The notes: generated by a model not told the origin, from the sequence alone. A stretch of DNA of 64,000 nucleotides from Kiloniella laminariae DSM 19542 (GCF_000374005.1 NZ_KB893157.1:127950-191949); one strand, 5' to 3'; shown: positions 37,535 through 47,456, counted from the stretch's first letter. Numbers and translations are program-made.

Positions 37535-38872
37535 CTATCCCTGAGGCGAAGCTGTCTTTGCCAAAGCAGGGTCTGTCGGCTGGGGAATAATGGCAGTGAT
37601 GGGGACCAGTTGATAACCGCGCTGGTCGAGACCCTGAATCCAGCTGGCCATGCGTTCCAGCGTGACCGGGAAGGGTCGGCCTGTGGCTATGGCATAGCCG
37701 TTTCTGAGGGCTATTTGTTCTACTTGAGCCAAGCGGGAATCAATTGCAACCCGGCTGAGCTGGGCTTCGTCTATAGCGCGGTTGTTAACGAGGACGGGGG
37801 AACTCAACTCCAGTCCAATACGCGGGGCAAGACTGGCTTCATTCCGGCCATTGTCCAGAAAAAGTAAGCCCTGATCTTTGAAGTACTCCATCACAGGTTT
37901 CATCTGGCGTTCGGAAGTGACAAATTTCTCTCCCATATAGGCGCTCATCCCAACATATCCAGACCCTCGATTGGCAATCCAGGCCAGATACCGCAGGTTC
38001 CCTTCCGGTTCGCGCCCGGTAAGCAAAGCCTGGGGGCCCGGATCATCCGACGGGTAGGTCAGAGGTTCCATGGGGAGATCGATCAGAACCTCATGACTGT
38101 GAGAATGCGCCAGGGCAATCCAGCTGTCGAGGTCCTTGGCATAAGGGGTAAAGGAGAGGGTTATTGCTCCGGGTAACTGTCGAATGGCTGCATCGGTTGC
38201 TGCTCTGGACAAGCCAAGTCCCGTGAGGACAATTGCAATGCGGGGACGTCCGTCTGCTGCCGGTTGCTGCTGGCTGTAACGCTGCCAGTTTGGCAGGTTC
38301 AGGGCCGGGGATTTTTTCACAGCAGGAGAAGATGTCGTTGGCTGAGCTGGCGCGAGCGCGGCTGTTTCTGTTGTTTCTTCTGGCTCTGTAACAGCAGATC
38401 CGGGTACGGGAGTTTCTGCTACGGCCTCTTTTTCAGGTTCGGGTTTCTGCCCTGATTTGGTGTCCGGGGAGGCTTTATCAGAAGAAGTCGCCGTCTCATC
38501 TGTGCCGGGGGCGATATTGCCTTCTGGTGGTGTGTCCTGACTTGTCTGTTCCTTACTTGTCTGTTCCGGGCTTTCTTTCTCGCCTCCTTCAGGCGTTACC
38601 GGTGGCGGAGGCTGAACCGGGTCAGCATGTTCCTGTTCGTTTTCTTTCTGCGCGATTTCTTCCGGCTTCAGAAGTGATTCCTGCCCCTGTCCTTCAGGTT
38701 CAGCAGAATGCCCGTTGCCGGATTCCTGGGGGGACTCGTGAGCGGCCGTTTCTGGCTGGTAAACGTAAGGCAGGGGAACATGGGGACCGTAAACCACATA
38801 GCCAGCTGTGGCACTGATCAGTGCGACCAGTGCCACCCAGCTGAGCGTTAACAGTATTTTGTTCCAGTTCAC
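37535..38872 (-). CDS. Divergent polysaccharide deacetylase family protein
   Basis: A 445-residue protein. It has an N-terminal membrane anchor (about 7-30), a long low-complexity linker rich in Pro, Glu, Gln, Ser and Thr (about 38-205), and a C-terminal catalytic-like domain (about 210-430). That domain starts [14 protein letters not shown] and includes [48 protein letters not shown] and [10 protein letters not shown], which identify the divergent polysaccharide deacetylase (DUF610) family. It is likely a periplasmic cell-wall enzyme: envC and ctpA lie upstream in the same operon, an arrangement conserved in alphaproteobacteria. Catalytic activity is not proven for the family, and the metal-binding residues are not the classical NodB set. 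The signature TGLGLS, where DDxG is usual, lacks the first acidic pair. Confidence 0.9.
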   Translation of the reverse strand: MNWNKILLTLSWVALVALISATAGYVVYGPHVPLPYVYQPETAAHESPQESGNGHSAEPEGQGQESLLKPEEIAQKENEQEHADPVQPPPPVTPEGGEKESPEQTSKEQTSQDTPPEGNIAPGTDETATSSDKASPDTKSGQKPEPEKEAVAETPVPGSAVTEPEETTETAALAPAQPTTSSPAVKKSPALNLPNWQRYSQQQPAADGRPRIAIVLTGLGLSRAATDAAIRQLPGAITLSFTPYAKDLDSWIALAHSHSHEVLIDLPMEPLTYPSDDPGPQALLTGREPEGNLRYLAWIANRGSGYVGMSAYMGEKFVTSERQMKPVMEYFKDQGLLFLDNGRNEASLAPRIGLELSSPVLVNNRAIDEAQLSRVAIDSRLAQVEQIALRNGYAIATGRPFPVTLERMASWIQGLDQRGYQLVPITAIIPQPTDPALAKTASPQG

Positions 38873-38910
38873 AGCGATCTCAATCGTTGATGATTAGGCC
38901 CGGTGATCTG

Positions 38911-40206
38911 CTAGTTACTTGCGTTGGCGTTGACGCTGTAAAGATTAATGCCGTTGATCAGATCAAGAGCGCGAAGCAGCTGATAGTCCTGTGGTGTTTT
39001 TTCTTCTTCACCGGTTTCACTTCCATCAGCCTCACCTGTGCTGTTGGTGCCACCCTTGTTCTCAAGGGCGCCGCGTAAGTCAGCTTCCCGGCGCTGGCTC
39101 TGGGGTTCGAGTGTTTCCAGTTTGGACTGTTCAACAATGATATCCGGGACAATTCCTTCAGCCTGAATGGAGCGACCGGAAGGAGTGTAGTACCGGCTGG
39201 TGGTCAGGCGCATCGCACCGTTTCCAAGCAGGGGCATAATGGTCTGGACGGAGCCTTTACCAAAGGATTTGGTCCCCATGATAATTGCACGACGATGATC
39301 CTGCAGGGCTCCGGCAACAATTTCTGAAGCCGAGGCGGAACCACTGTTGATCAAAACAACCAGTGGCTTTCCGTTGATCAGATCGCCATCGCGGGCATTG
39401 AACCGCTGGGCGTTTGAATTGTCGCGTCCCCGGGTTGAGACAATTTCACCCTGGTTGAGGAAAGCATCAGAAACTGAAATCGCTTCAGTAAGAAGACCGC
39501 CGGGATTGAGGCGCAAATCGAGAACAAGACCGATCATCTTGTCGCCGAGCTCTTTTTTGATTTCTTCGACGGCCTTTTCAAGGCCGGGGGTTGTCTGTTC
39601 GTTGAAAGAGGAAACCCGAACATAACCGACGTTGTTTTCGACCCGATGGCGAACCGAGCGGACTTTAATGACGTCGCGTTGCAAGGTTACGTCAAAGGGA
39701 TCCTGACCTTCCCGGCTGATGGTGATCTTCAGATCACTCCCGACTTTGCCGCGCATTTTGTCGACAGCTTCCTGCAGGGTCAATCCAAGTACAGGGTCAC
39801 CATCGAGATGGGTGATGAAGTCACCAGCCTGAATTCCGGCGCGATCGGCGGGGGTATCGTCAATGGGGGAGACAACTTTCACAAAGCCGTTTTCCATTGT
39901 GACCTCGATACCAAGGCCGCCAAATTCTCCACGAGTCTGGACCCGCATGTCCTGAAATGAATCAGGTGTCAGATAGCTGGAATGAGGGTCCAGTCTGGAC
40001 AACATTCCCTGAATGGCTGACTCGATCAGCTCTTCATCAGAAACTTCTTCGACATAGTTGGCTCTGATGCGGTCAAAAACGTCACCAAACAATTCCAGTT
40101 GCCTGTAGGTATCACGGCGTGGATCGACGGTTTCGTCCGCCATGGAAACGCTGGGGAGTGCAAGGGCAAAAGCCGTTGTTAAAAGCACTTTTCTGAAACT
40201 GAGCAT
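38911..40206 (-). CDS. ctpA: Carboxyl-terminal processing protease (S41 family)
   Basis: Periplasmic serine protease, 431 residues, with an N-terminal signal peptide ending near SVSMA-DE. Layout: N-terminal helical region with LDPHSSYLTPDSFQDM, PDZ domain (about 95-175, GLGIEVTMENGFVKVVSPIDDTPADRAGI), and the S41 core with GLVLDLRLNPGG, the catalytic serine in NSGSASASEIVAGAL and lysine in GTKSFGKGSVQ. The C-terminus carries a Glu/Gln-rich tail. The ATG at 40206 overlaps the envC stop by one base (TGATG), so the two are coupled. EnvC-CtpA pairs act in peptidoglycan remodelling at division. Confidence 0.95.
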   Translation of the reverse strand: MLSFRKVLLTTAFALALPSVSMADETVDPRRDTYRQLELFGDVFDRIRANYVEEVSDEELIESAIQGMLSRLDPHSSYLTPDSFQDMRVQTRGEFGGLGIEVTMENGFVKVVSPIDDTPADRAGIQAGDFITHLDGDPVLGLTLQEAVDKMRGKVGSDLKITISREGQDPFDVTLQRDVIKVRSVRHRVENNVGYVRVSSFNEQTTPGLEKAVEEIKKELGDKMIGLVLDLRLNPGGLLTEAISVSDAFLNQGEIVSTRGRDNSNAQRFNARDGDLINGKPLVVLINSGSASASEIVAGALQDHRRAIIMGTKSFGKGSVQTIMPLLGNGAMRLTTSRYYTPSGRSIQAEGIVPDIIVEQSKLETLEPQSQRREADLRGALENKGGTNSTGEADGSETGEEEKTPQDYQLLRALDLINGINLYSVNANASN

Positions 40207-41582
40207 CAACCGTTCACCTTGTTGAGATTGGAAGTGTTTGAGTCTGATAATAACCAGGGCGAGGGATTAATTGGCTGTCCGCTGCTGCGCAATTCAAAAT
40301 AGATTTCTGCCTGCTCGTTTGCTCCGTCTCCCATACGGGCGACAGGTTCACCAGCAAGAACCCATTGTCCAACAGCCACATCAATCCTTTCTACTCCGGC
40401 CAAGAGTGTATGATATCGTCCGGAGTGTTCAATGATCAAGATTCTCCCGTATCCCCGAAAATCTCCGGCATAGGCGATGCGGCCATCATACGGCGCAATA
40501 ACCTGTGCAGCGGGGCGTGTCGCGATCACCACACCCTTGTCGAATGTTATATTTGTCCCTTTTTTCTGGCCATAGAGGCTAATCACCTTTCCGCGAGCCG
40601 GGGGTAAAAGTACACGTTTCTGGCGAGAAGGAAAGTCCCGGATTTGTGTGGGGTCAGGGATAGCTGCAAGTTGCGCGGGCGTAGTATTCTCTGGTTCTGC
40701 AGCAGGTTTTTCCGATTGTATCTGGGCAGAGCCCTGAGCAGGAGCTGCAGATTCCTGGATCACAGGAGGTGGCGCCGGTTTTGCTTTGGGTAGGGGAGCC
40801 AAGGCGGCCAGGCGGGCTTTGTCTTCTTCAAGCCTGGCGACGAGATCTTTCATATCCTTCGCCTGCTGCGCCAGCTTTTTGACTCGTCCATCAACCGATT
40901 TTTGCGAAGACAGTGTTTGACTTTGGACTGTTTGTTTTCGTTTGATCAGAATATTCAGGCCGTCGCGTTCCCGATTAAGATCCTGACGGGATGCCAGCAA
41001 GGCTGAGCGTTCTTCCTCGATTCGCTGTCTGAGGTCTGTCAGTTCGTTCAGATCCTGCCGCAAGCTCAAGACCCGTTTTTCGATTTCCGGGACAGCAACC
41101 TGGAGCAACATGGCACTGCGGACCGTGTCAACGGGTGAGCCCGGCGCTGCGGCAAGAGCTTCGGGTGGCAACAAAGCAATCCTTTGCAAGGCGGAGAGTG
41201 TGCTGCTCAGTCTTTCCTTGTCCTGGAGAAGCTTTTTGCTTTTTAGCGTCTCTTCCTCGACCATGGAAAAAAGAGTTTCTTCAATCGCCGTAAGATCACT
41301 TTCGTAGTTCTGGATTTTGCTGGCAGCAGCAATGAGCTGTCCTTGCAGACCAGTTAGCTCTTGGTCCAGCTTTTTTGCTGTCTGGGAGAGTTTTTCGGCC
41401 TCTTTCTTTCCCTGGGCAGCTTTCTGTTCAAGTTTTTTCAGCTCTTGCCCTACATCCTGTGATCGCGCGGACAAAGAGAAAGACAGAAGGGTGAGGACGA
41501 CAAAACCCGCACAGACAAGAGAGAACCGTCTCCATAAGGAGAAGTAACCTTTCTTCAGCTCTGGGGGTAAAGAACGCTTCAA
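40206..41582 (-). CDS. envC: Murein hydrolase activator EnvC-like (TTG start)
   Basis: A 458-residue exported protein. The start appears to be TTG, with AGAGAG nearby and no closer ATG. It has an N-terminal membrane or signal segment (about 20-42), a long coiled coil (about 44-265), a Pro/Ala linker, and a C-terminal LytM/M23 domain (about 330-450). In the LytM domain the usual His and Asp metal ligands are missing (FDKGVVI where active enzymes have HxGxD), which fits EnvC-type activators of amidases rather than a hydrolase. It is 9 bases downstream of gpmI and coupled to ctpA. Confidence 0.9.
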   Translation of the reverse strand: MKRSLPPELKKGYFSLWRRFSLVCAGFVVLTLLSFSLSARSQDVGQELKKLEQKAAQGKKEAEKLSQTAKKLDQELTGLQGQLIAAASKIQNYESDLTAIEETLFSMVEEETLKSKKLLQDKERLSSTLSALQRIALLPPEALAAAPGSPVDTVRSAMLLQVAVPEIEKRVLSLRQDLNELTDLRQRIEEERSALLASRQDLNRERDGLNILIKRKQTVQSQTLSSQKSVDGRVKKLAQQAKDMKDLVARLEEDKARLAALAPLPKAKPAPPPVIQESAAPAQGSAQIQSEKPAAEPENTTPAQLAAIPDPTQIRDFPSRQKRVLLPPARGKVISLYGQKKGTNITFDKGVVIATRPAAQVIAPYDGRIAYAGDFRGYGRILIIEHSGRYHTLLAGVERIDVAVGQWVLAGEPVARMGDGANEQAEIYFELRSSGQPINPSPWLLSDSNTSNLNKVNG

Positions 41583-41591
41583 GATGTCTCT

Positions 41592-43139
41592 CTACTCGGT
41601 ATCGTCACGATGGATCAATGACCTGCCATTCATTTCTGCAGGTTGATCCAGATGCAGGAGATCAAGAATGGTCGGGGCAATATCGGCCAGCCGTCCGTTC
41701 TCGATCCTGGTAACATTATCAGGGCCATTTACTAATAAAATGGGTACAGGATTCAGTGTATGGGCTGTATGTGGCTGTCCTGTGACGGGGTCGAGCATTT
41801 CTTCGGCGTTGCCATGGTCGGCTGTGATCAGCAGCCGCCCGTCAACCTTGAGGGTTGTTTCGTAAATTTCCTGCAGGCAGAGATCCACGGTTTCGGCGGC
41901 TTTGATGGCAGCCTCAAGGCTTCCCGTATGGCCAACCATATCACAGTTGGCAAAATTGCAGATCAAAAGCTGATAAGTACCGCTGGCTATCGCCTGGCAA
42001 AGTTTGTCACAGACTTCCCGTGCTGACATTTCCGGTTGCAGGTCATAGGTGGCAACCTTTGGTGAGGGAACCATGGCACGATGTTCGCCCGGCAAAGGCT
42101 GTTCCTGCCCGCCGTTAAAGAAGTAGGTGACATGTGGATATTTTTCTGTTTCTGCGATACGGAACTGGGACAATCCTGCGGTGGAGACGATCTCTCCCAG
42201 AGTTTTTGTCAGATCTTTTGGCGGGAACATGACCCCCATTTTCGGGGCGAGTTCATCTGAGTAGGCGACCATGCCGAGATAAGCACTGCAGGCGGGATGT
42301 TTTTTACGTGGGAAGCCAGCAAAATCTTTATCGATGAAAGCATGGAGGATCTGTCGAGCCCGGTCCGCGCGGAAATTGGTCATGATCAGCGCATCGCCGT
42401 CGCTCATACCCTGATAGCCTTCTATGGCACAGGGCAGGACAAACTCATCCCAAACCTTTTGTTCATAACTGCGGGAAATTGCTTCTTCTGGTGATGATGC
42501 CTGCTCACCTTGCCCCAGGGTAATGGCATCGTAAGCCTTTTCTACACGTTCCCAGCGGTTGTCGCGGTCCATGGCATAATAACGACCCAGAACGGTGCCG
42601 ATCACCACGCCGGGGGTCGAAGCCTTGAATGTTTTAACAAATTCAATAGCGCTTTGCGGGGCGGTATCACGGCCATCGAGAATGGCATGGACAACAACGG
42701 GAATACCGGCAGTCTGAAGAATGCCTGCCAGTGCAGAAGTCTGTGCCTGATGTCCATGAACACCACCGTTTGAGATCACCCCAAGTACATGGGCAGTGCC
42801 GCCTGTGCGTTTCAGCTTGCTGATCGTATCCAGCAGGGCGGGGATACGGGCGAAACTTCCGTCTTCAATGGCGCTGTCAATAAGGGGCAGGTCCTGCATC
42901 ACGACCCGACCAGCACCGATATTCATGTGTCCGACCTCGGAATTTCCCATCTGCCCGTCTGGCAAACCGACATCCCGGCCACAGGTTGCCAGATATCCCA
43001 GAGGAACTTCCCGGCTCAACTTGTCAACCAGTGGTGTTTTCGCAAGGTTGATGGCATTGTGATCGTCTTCCTTGCGGAAACCCCATCCATCCAGAATACA
43101 GAGGATGACCGGTTTGGGGAGAGCTGTTGGCAGTGACAT
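41592..43139 (-). CDS. gpmI: 2,3-bisphosphoglycerate-independent phosphoglycerate mutase
   Basis: Glycolytic and gluconeogenic enzyme that interconverts 3- and 2-phosphoglycerate using two manganese ions. 515 residues, full length. The phosphatase core starts PVILCILDGWGFR; the phosphoserine is in GQMGNSEVGHMNIGAGR; the transferase insertion has HAILDGRDT and YYAMDRDNRW; and the metal site near the C-terminus reads NFANCDMVGHTG then ITADHGNAEEM. It is followed directly by envC, a common alphaproteobacterial order. Confidence 0.97.
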   Translation of the reverse strand: MSLPTALPKPVILCILDGWGFRKEDDHNAINLAKTPLVDKLSREVPLGYLATCGRDVGLPDGQMGNSEVGHMNIGAGRVVMQDLPLIDSAIEDGSFARIPALLDTISKLKRTGGTAHVLGVISNGGVHGHQAQTSALAGILQTAGIPVVVHAILDGRDTAPQSAIEFVKTFKASTPGVVIGTVLGRYYAMDRDNRWERVEKAYDAITLGQGEQASSPEEAISRSYEQKVWDEFVLPCAIEGYQGMSDGDALIMTNFRADRARQILHAFIDKDFAGFPRKKHPACSAYLGMVAYSDELAPKMGVMFPPKDLTKTLGEIVSTAGLSQFRIAETEKYPHVTYFFNGGQEQPLPGEHRAMVPSPKVATYDLQPEMSAREVCDKLCQAIASGTYQLLICNFANCDMVGHTGSLEAAIKAAETVDLCLQEIYETTLKVDGRLLITADHGNAEEMLDPVTGQPHTAHTLNPVPILLVNGPDNVTRIENGRLADIAPTILDLLHLDQPAEMNGRSLIHRDDTE

Positions 43140-43327
43140 ATGACTGATCGTTCTTTCTTCTGGGTATCAGGGCAGGTGTAAAAAGCTTAGAGGGTCTCTA
43201 TGAGCATTTTGCTCGCCCAATGTAACGCTCTTTTGAGGCAAGTTCACGGCCTTGTTTCGAATAAAGTGAGTTTTTTCAACTGTTACGCCTGAATAAATCT
43301 GGAAAGTATATTTTAATGGGATGGCTG

Positions 43328-44218
43328 TCAGGGAATTGACAACCAGTAATGATCAGGAAGGCTTCGGCTGGCTTCACTCAGAAAGTTATTTTCCAGTGAA
43401 AAAATAAGGCTGTTTTTATACTGGCTGAGGGGAAAGGCAGATGTCGTTGCCGGGTGGTTTTCCAGTAGTGCGAAAAGACTGCCGTCACTGAGCATCTCTT
43501 CCAGTCCCTGTTCGAGCCGCCGGGCAAGGGGGGTGTCCTGTTTGTTTACGAAGAAATACATAGGGAAACGATAGGCAAGAATGATCTTGTCATAGGCAAT
43601 CAAGGTCTCGGCACCATAGGCTTTTAACTCGCCATAACCTTCTGTGATCGCTCTTGGAAAATAATCGCATCGCCTGTTTTCAGTCATACGCCACATGAAT
43701 TCAAACCGGATGGTTCGATCGACGCTAAAGCCATTGTCTTCCAGAATGTCACTGTCAGGCCAATGCTGCCCCTGGCAGGCGATGAGTGATTTCAGTTCTT
43801 CAGGTCTGGTGATTTTATCAAACTCGGCTATACGGTCTTTGCGAATGATCAGCAGGCGATAGCCAAGAAGACCCATATTCAGAGGGATTCTGATCGCCCG
43901 GAGCTTTTGTTCCCTCTCAATATCGGTTCCGGCCCAATCGAGATCAATCTGCTTCTTCTGTTCCAGAAATTTCAAGGAACGTTGCTGGGTCAGATTTTCA
44001 GCTGTAATATTGAGCTTGGCGGGACCGTAGTCTTTTTCAGTTCTTTTCAGGGCAGCCCTGATCACCGTGACGAAATAGTCGTGGGCTATATCGGCTTTGC
44101 CCTGGGGATTTCGAATATTGATGGTGTCATCTGCCAAGGCAGGAGATGCCAAGCTGAAAAACAGACTAAACAGGCAGGCAATCCCGATAGACTGCTTGGT
44201 TGTTTCCGGCATTTCCAA
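43328..44218 (-). CDS. Periplasmic binding-protein-like protein of unknown role
   Basis: A 296-residue exported protein with a signal peptide (about 1-29, cleavage near ALA-DD). The remainder has the general shape of a type 2 periplasmic binding protein: LEQKKQIDLDWAGTDIEREQ, IPLNMGLLGYRLLIIRKD, RCDYFPRAITEGYGEL and FVNKQDTPLARRLEQGLEEMLSDGSLFALLENH, similar to solute-binding proteins that feed transporters or sensor kinases. I recognise no closer family. No transporter is adjacent; the gene sits between rlmH and gpmI, interrupting an otherwise conserved housekeeping block, with 72- and 188-base spacers on its sides, so it is likely an inserted gene with its own promoter. Confidence 0.75.
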   Translation of the reverse strand: MEMPETTKQSIGIACLFSLFFSLASPALADDTINIRNPQGKADIAHDYFVTVIRAALKRTEKDYGPAKLNITAENLTQQRSLKFLEQKKQIDLDWAGTDIEREQKLRAIRIPLNMGLLGYRLLIIRKDRIAEFDKITRPEELKSLIACQGQHWPDSDILEDNGFSVDRTIRFEFMWRMTENRRCDYFPRAITEGYGELKAYGAETLIAYDKIILAYRFPMYFFVNKQDTPLARRLEQGLEEMLSDGSLFALLENHPATTSAFPLSQYKNSLIFSLENNFLSEASRSLPDHYWLSIP

Positions 44219-44290
44219 TTTCCATTTTACTATCCGAAAATAGCATAGTGTTCAGGAAATAAGTAAAAAAACACCTTAACTTCGAAATAA

Positions 44291-44764
44291 TCATTCCCGA
44301 TGATAGGGATGCCCCGAGAGAATGCAGGAGGCACGATAGATCTGCTCGGCGAAGAGGCCGCGAACCAGCATATGTGGCCAGGTAAAGCGCCCCAGACAAA
44401 GCGTTTGGTGCGCGGCTGCCTTTACCTCATCGGAATGGCCGTCAGCTCCGCCGATCAGAAAGGCGATATCCTGTTCGCCGCTGTCGGCATAATCCCTGAG
44501 CAGACAAGAGAATTGCTGGCTGGAAAAATCCTTGCCTTTTTCGTCAAGGATAATGACCCGCCCATTGCGGGGAAGCGCGGCGAGGAGCAGTTCGCCTTCA
44601 CGCTGTGTCATCTGCGCGGGCGGCAGATTTTTCTTTTCCTCGACTTCGCGGAGTTCAAGACTCCAGTTCAGGCGATTGCCTTTCAGACGTTTGCAATAAA
44701 GCTCAAACAGGTCCTTTGCCGGACTGGCTTTTGCCTTTCCGACAGCAATCAATGTTATTCGCAT
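44291..44764 (-). CDS. rlmH: 23S rRNA pseudouridine-1915 N3-methyltransferase
   Basis: SPOUT-class methyltransferase acting on 70S ribosomes, 157 residues. Start MRITLIAVGKAK, the knot segments VIILDEKGKDFSSQQFS, DIAFLIGGADGHSDEVK, and the C-terminal EQIYRASCILSGHPYHRE are all diagnostic. It follows rsfS by 26 bases. Confidence 0.96.
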   Translation of the reverse strand: MRITLIAVGKAKASPAKDLFELYCKRLKGNRLNWSLELREVEEKKNLPPAQMTQREGELLLAALPRNGRVIILDEKGKDFSSQQFSCLLRDYADSGEQDIAFLIGGADGHSDEVKAAAHQTLCLGRFTWPHMLVRGLFAEQIYRASCILSGHPYHRE

Positions 44765-44790
44765 CGTTGATCCGCCGCTATTTCAACGGA

Positions 44791-45240
44791 TCAGGCGTCT
44801 TGGGTGGCGTAAGGCTGTACTGACTCAGGCAGTTCCAGACCCCACATTTTTTCCAGGTTATAAAACGCGCGGACTTCCGGACGGAACAGATGAACAACGA
44901 CATCACCGGCATCAACCAGAACCCAGTCCCCGCGATCCTTGCCTTCGGCAATGATACTTTTCATGCCGGTGCTCTTGAGACCGCGCAACAGGTGATCAGA
45001 CATGGCGGAAACCTGCCGGTTGGAGTTACCGGTGGCTATAACCATATAGTCTGCAATGCTGGATTTTCCGGCGAGTTCGATGACGACGATATCTTCTGCT
45101 TTGTCGTTCTCTAGCGAGTTTCGAACCAGATCGAGCAGGTCACGGTTATTGCCCGTGGAATCCTGCGTAATGGCCTTAGTGGCAGTAGTTTCTCGTGGTA
45201 TGGTCGGTCCTCCGTAAAGGGAACCTGCTGGCAAGGTCAC
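44791..45240 (-). CDS. rsfS: Ribosomal silencing factor RsfS (start uncertain)
   Basis: Binds uL14 and blocks joining of ribosomal subunits in starvation. The conserved domain starts at LLDLVRNSLENDKAEDIVVIEL and includes SIADYMVIATGNSNRQVSAMSD and GDWVLVDAGDVVVHLFRPEVRAFYNLEKMW. The listed GTG start gives 149 residues with a non-conserved 33-residue lead. Inside that lead, a strong GGAGG (minus strand, 45213-45209) lies 7 bases before an ATA codon at 45201, which could be the true, rare start and would give 136 residues. Confidence 0.93.
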   Translation of the reverse strand: MTLPAGSLYGGPTIPRETTATKAITQDSTGNNRDLLDLVRNSLENDKAEDIVVIELAGKSSIADYMVIATGNSNRQVSAMSDHLLRGLKSTGMKSIIAEGKDRGDWVLVDAGDVVVHLFRPEVRAFYNLEKMWGLELPESVQPYATQDA

Positions 45241-45377
45241 GACTTCTCACTGCAGGCTGTTGTCATGTGCTCTGTACTTTTCGCCATACAGAGCGGCTGG
45301 TCTTGCTCATAGAGTCTAACACATCATGGGTGTACAGCTCTATCTATATGTTAATACGTGCGGCTGCAACAAAGGGA

Positions 45378-46052
45378 TCAACAAGTTTTTCCGGAAGCCT
45401 TGGCCTTTTGTCGTATTTGAGTTGAGGAAAGACGGGATTGCCGCCCATGTATCAGTGTCCAGGCTGGCGCCGGTGTTTTGCTTAGCTGACGGGATTTACG
45501 TTCCGGGAGCTGTTTGTGGGCAAAGTATTGTGCTGCTTTTGCCGAAGCTGCAGGCAGGGAATAGCCGGGCCGGGCAAAGACGGCGACGCTTACCAATTGG
45601 AAAATATCCTTCCAGTCGCGCCAGCGTGAAATCTGCAACAGATTATCTGCCCCCATCAGCCAGACAAAACGGACGTTCGGGAAAATTCGGGTCAATTTTC
45701 GCAAGGTGTCTGCGGTATAGACAGAGCCAAGCTGGCTTTCGATGGTGGTGATCCTGATACGCGGATGCTGTTGCAGTGCAAGAGCGCTTTCGACCCTTGC
45801 CGCCAGCGGAGCCATTTCTGCCGAAGATTTCAAGGGGTTTTGTGGCGAAACCATCCACCAGACTTCATCCAGTCCCAAACGGGTCAAAGCCTGCCGTGTG
45901 ATTAAATCATGTGCGGCATGCGCAGGATTGAAAGATCCGCCCAACAATCCAACAGTACAACCTTTGTGCGGGAGGCGCCCCCCCAGAGCGCGGGCAAGGC
46001 TTTTGCGGCAGGTCAGCTTGTCGAATTGAAGGCTGGGTGGAAAGCGGAGCAT
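45378..46052 (-). CDS. nadD: Nicotinate-nucleotide adenylyltransferase
   Basis: Makes deamido-NAD from nicotinate mononucleotide and ATP. 224 residues, with an N-terminal extension of about 30 residues before the conserved core VGLLGGSFNPAHAAHDLI. The adenylyl-transfer motifs are GGSFNPAHAAH (HxxH type), WWMVSPQNPLK, FVWLMGADNL and the C-terminal SRLSSTQIR. It ends 137 bases before rsfS and follows proA by 12 bases. Confidence 0.94.
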   Translation of the reverse strand: MLRFPPSLQFDKLTCRKSLARALGGRLPHKGCTVGLLGGSFNPAHAAHDLITRQALTRLGLDEVWWMVSPQNPLKSSAEMAPLAARVESALALQQHPRIRITTIESQLGSVYTADTLRKLTRIFPNVRFVWLMGADNLLQISRWRDWKDIFQLVSVAVFARPGYSLPAASAKAAQYFAHKQLPERKSRQLSKTPAPAWTLIHGRQSRLSSTQIRQKAKASGKTC

Positions 46053-46064
46053 TATGACCTGGAC

Positions 46065-47324
46065 TTAGGGTCTGATCTGACCTGTGCCACGAACCAGATA
46101 TTTGTAGCTGGTCAGCTGGCTGGCGCCGACAGGCCCCCTGGCATGCAGTTTTCCGGTTGAGATGCCGATCTCTGCGCCCATCCCGAACTCTCCGCCATCC
46201 GCATACTGGGTTGATGCATTGTGAATGACAATACCGGCATCAACCTGCTTCTGGAAAGCTGTAACAGCTTCAAGGTCTTCGGCAATGATTGCCTCGGTAT
46301 GGCTGGAACCGTGTCGCGCAATATGGGCGATGGCAGCTGCCAGATCGGGAACCTTGCGGACTGACAAAATGGCATCGAGATATTCTGTATCCCAATCTGC
46401 AGCCGTGGCCGGGATTACCCGATTATCCAGCGCGCAGATGCTTTCATCACCCCTGATTTCACAACCCTTGGTCATGAGGGCTTCAAGGATGGGTTTGAGG
46501 TCGCTGTCAGTAAAACCCTGGTCGACCAAAAGTGTTTCTGTTGCGCCACAAACCCCGGTGCGCCGCATCTTGGCATTAAGGACAATTTCAAGGGCCATGG
46601 CCGGACTGGCCGAAGCGTGCAGATAGGTGTGGCACAGTCCATCAAGGTGGGCGAGGACAGGCACCCTGCTTTCATTTTGTATGCGCTCGATCAAGCCCCG
46701 TCCGCCCCGGGGGATAATCAGATCGACGGTACCGTTCATGGTCAGCAGGTGCCCGACAGCTGCGCGATCGGTAGTCGGAACGCACTGGATCGCAGCGACA
46801 GGCAAGCCAGCCGTTTCGAGACCCGACTGCAAGCATTGAAGGATGGCCTTGGAAGAATGGTAACTTTCCGAACCACCACGCAAGATTGCGGCATTGCCTG
46901 CCTTGAGACTAAGTGCGCCAGCATCGGCGGTTACGTTCGGGCGGCTCTCGTAGATGATACCGATAACTCCGAGAGGGACGGAAATGCGTTCGAACTTCAG
47001 GCCGTTTGGCTGTTGCCAGCTGGCAAGAGACTGGCCAACAGGATCAGGGAAAGCGGCAATCGCTTCAAGGCCAAATGCCATGGCGTCAACCCGCTCTGGT
47101 GTCAGAGCAAGTCTGTCGAGCAGGGCGGAGCTCAGGCCTTTTTTCTCTGCTGCCGCCATGTCTTTGGCATTGGCTTCAAGGATTGTTTTTGTTTGGCTAC
47201 GAAGGGCGATGGCGGCCGCAGACAAGGCCTGGTTTTTGGTTTCGGCTGTTGCCTGTGCCAGGATTGCGGCAGCATTTTTGGCTGCTTGTCCCAGTTGATC
47301 CATCTCTGTCTTCAATTCGCTCAT
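46065..47324 (-). CDS. proA: Gamma-glutamyl phosphate reductase
   Basis: Second step of proline synthesis; reduces glutamyl-5-phosphate to the semialdehyde with NADPH. The ATG at 47324 gives 419 residues (MSELKTEMDQLGQAAKNAA), preferred over a GTG 21 bases upstream. The catalytic cysteine is in RRTGVCGATETLLVD; VIYESRPNVTADAGALSLKAGNA is the cofactor region; GPVGASQLTSYKYLVRG is the usual C-terminus. It lies 132 bases downstream of proB on the same strand. Confidence 0.96.
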   Translation of the reverse strand: MSELKTEMDQLGQAAKNAAAILAQATAETKNQALSAAAIALRSQTKTILEANAKDMAAAEKKGLSSALLDRLALTPERVDAMAFGLEAIAAFPDPVGQSLASWQQPNGLKFERISVPLGVIGIIYESRPNVTADAGALSLKAGNAAILRGGSESYHSSKAILQCLQSGLETAGLPVAAIQCVPTTDRAAVGHLLTMNGTVDLIIPRGGRGLIERIQNESRVPVLAHLDGLCHTYLHASASPAMALEIVLNAKMRRTGVCGATETLLVDQGFTDSDLKPILEALMTKGCEIRGDESICALDNRVIPATAADWDTEYLDAILSVRKVPDLAAAIAHIARHGSSHTEAIIAEDLEAVTAFQKQVDAGIVIHNASTQYADGGEFGMGAEIGISTGKLHARGPVGASQLTSYKYLVRGTGQIRP

Positions 47325-47456
47325 CACTTCGATTTCCTGTATCACCCTGGCTCTGAAAACGGGCTCTGTTCTTTATTACCTTACCGCCTTGTAAATCTGT
47401 CCTAATCTTGCCACGGCGTCTAGCTCAACCCAGTTTGGCTAGATTAACCAGCTTTG

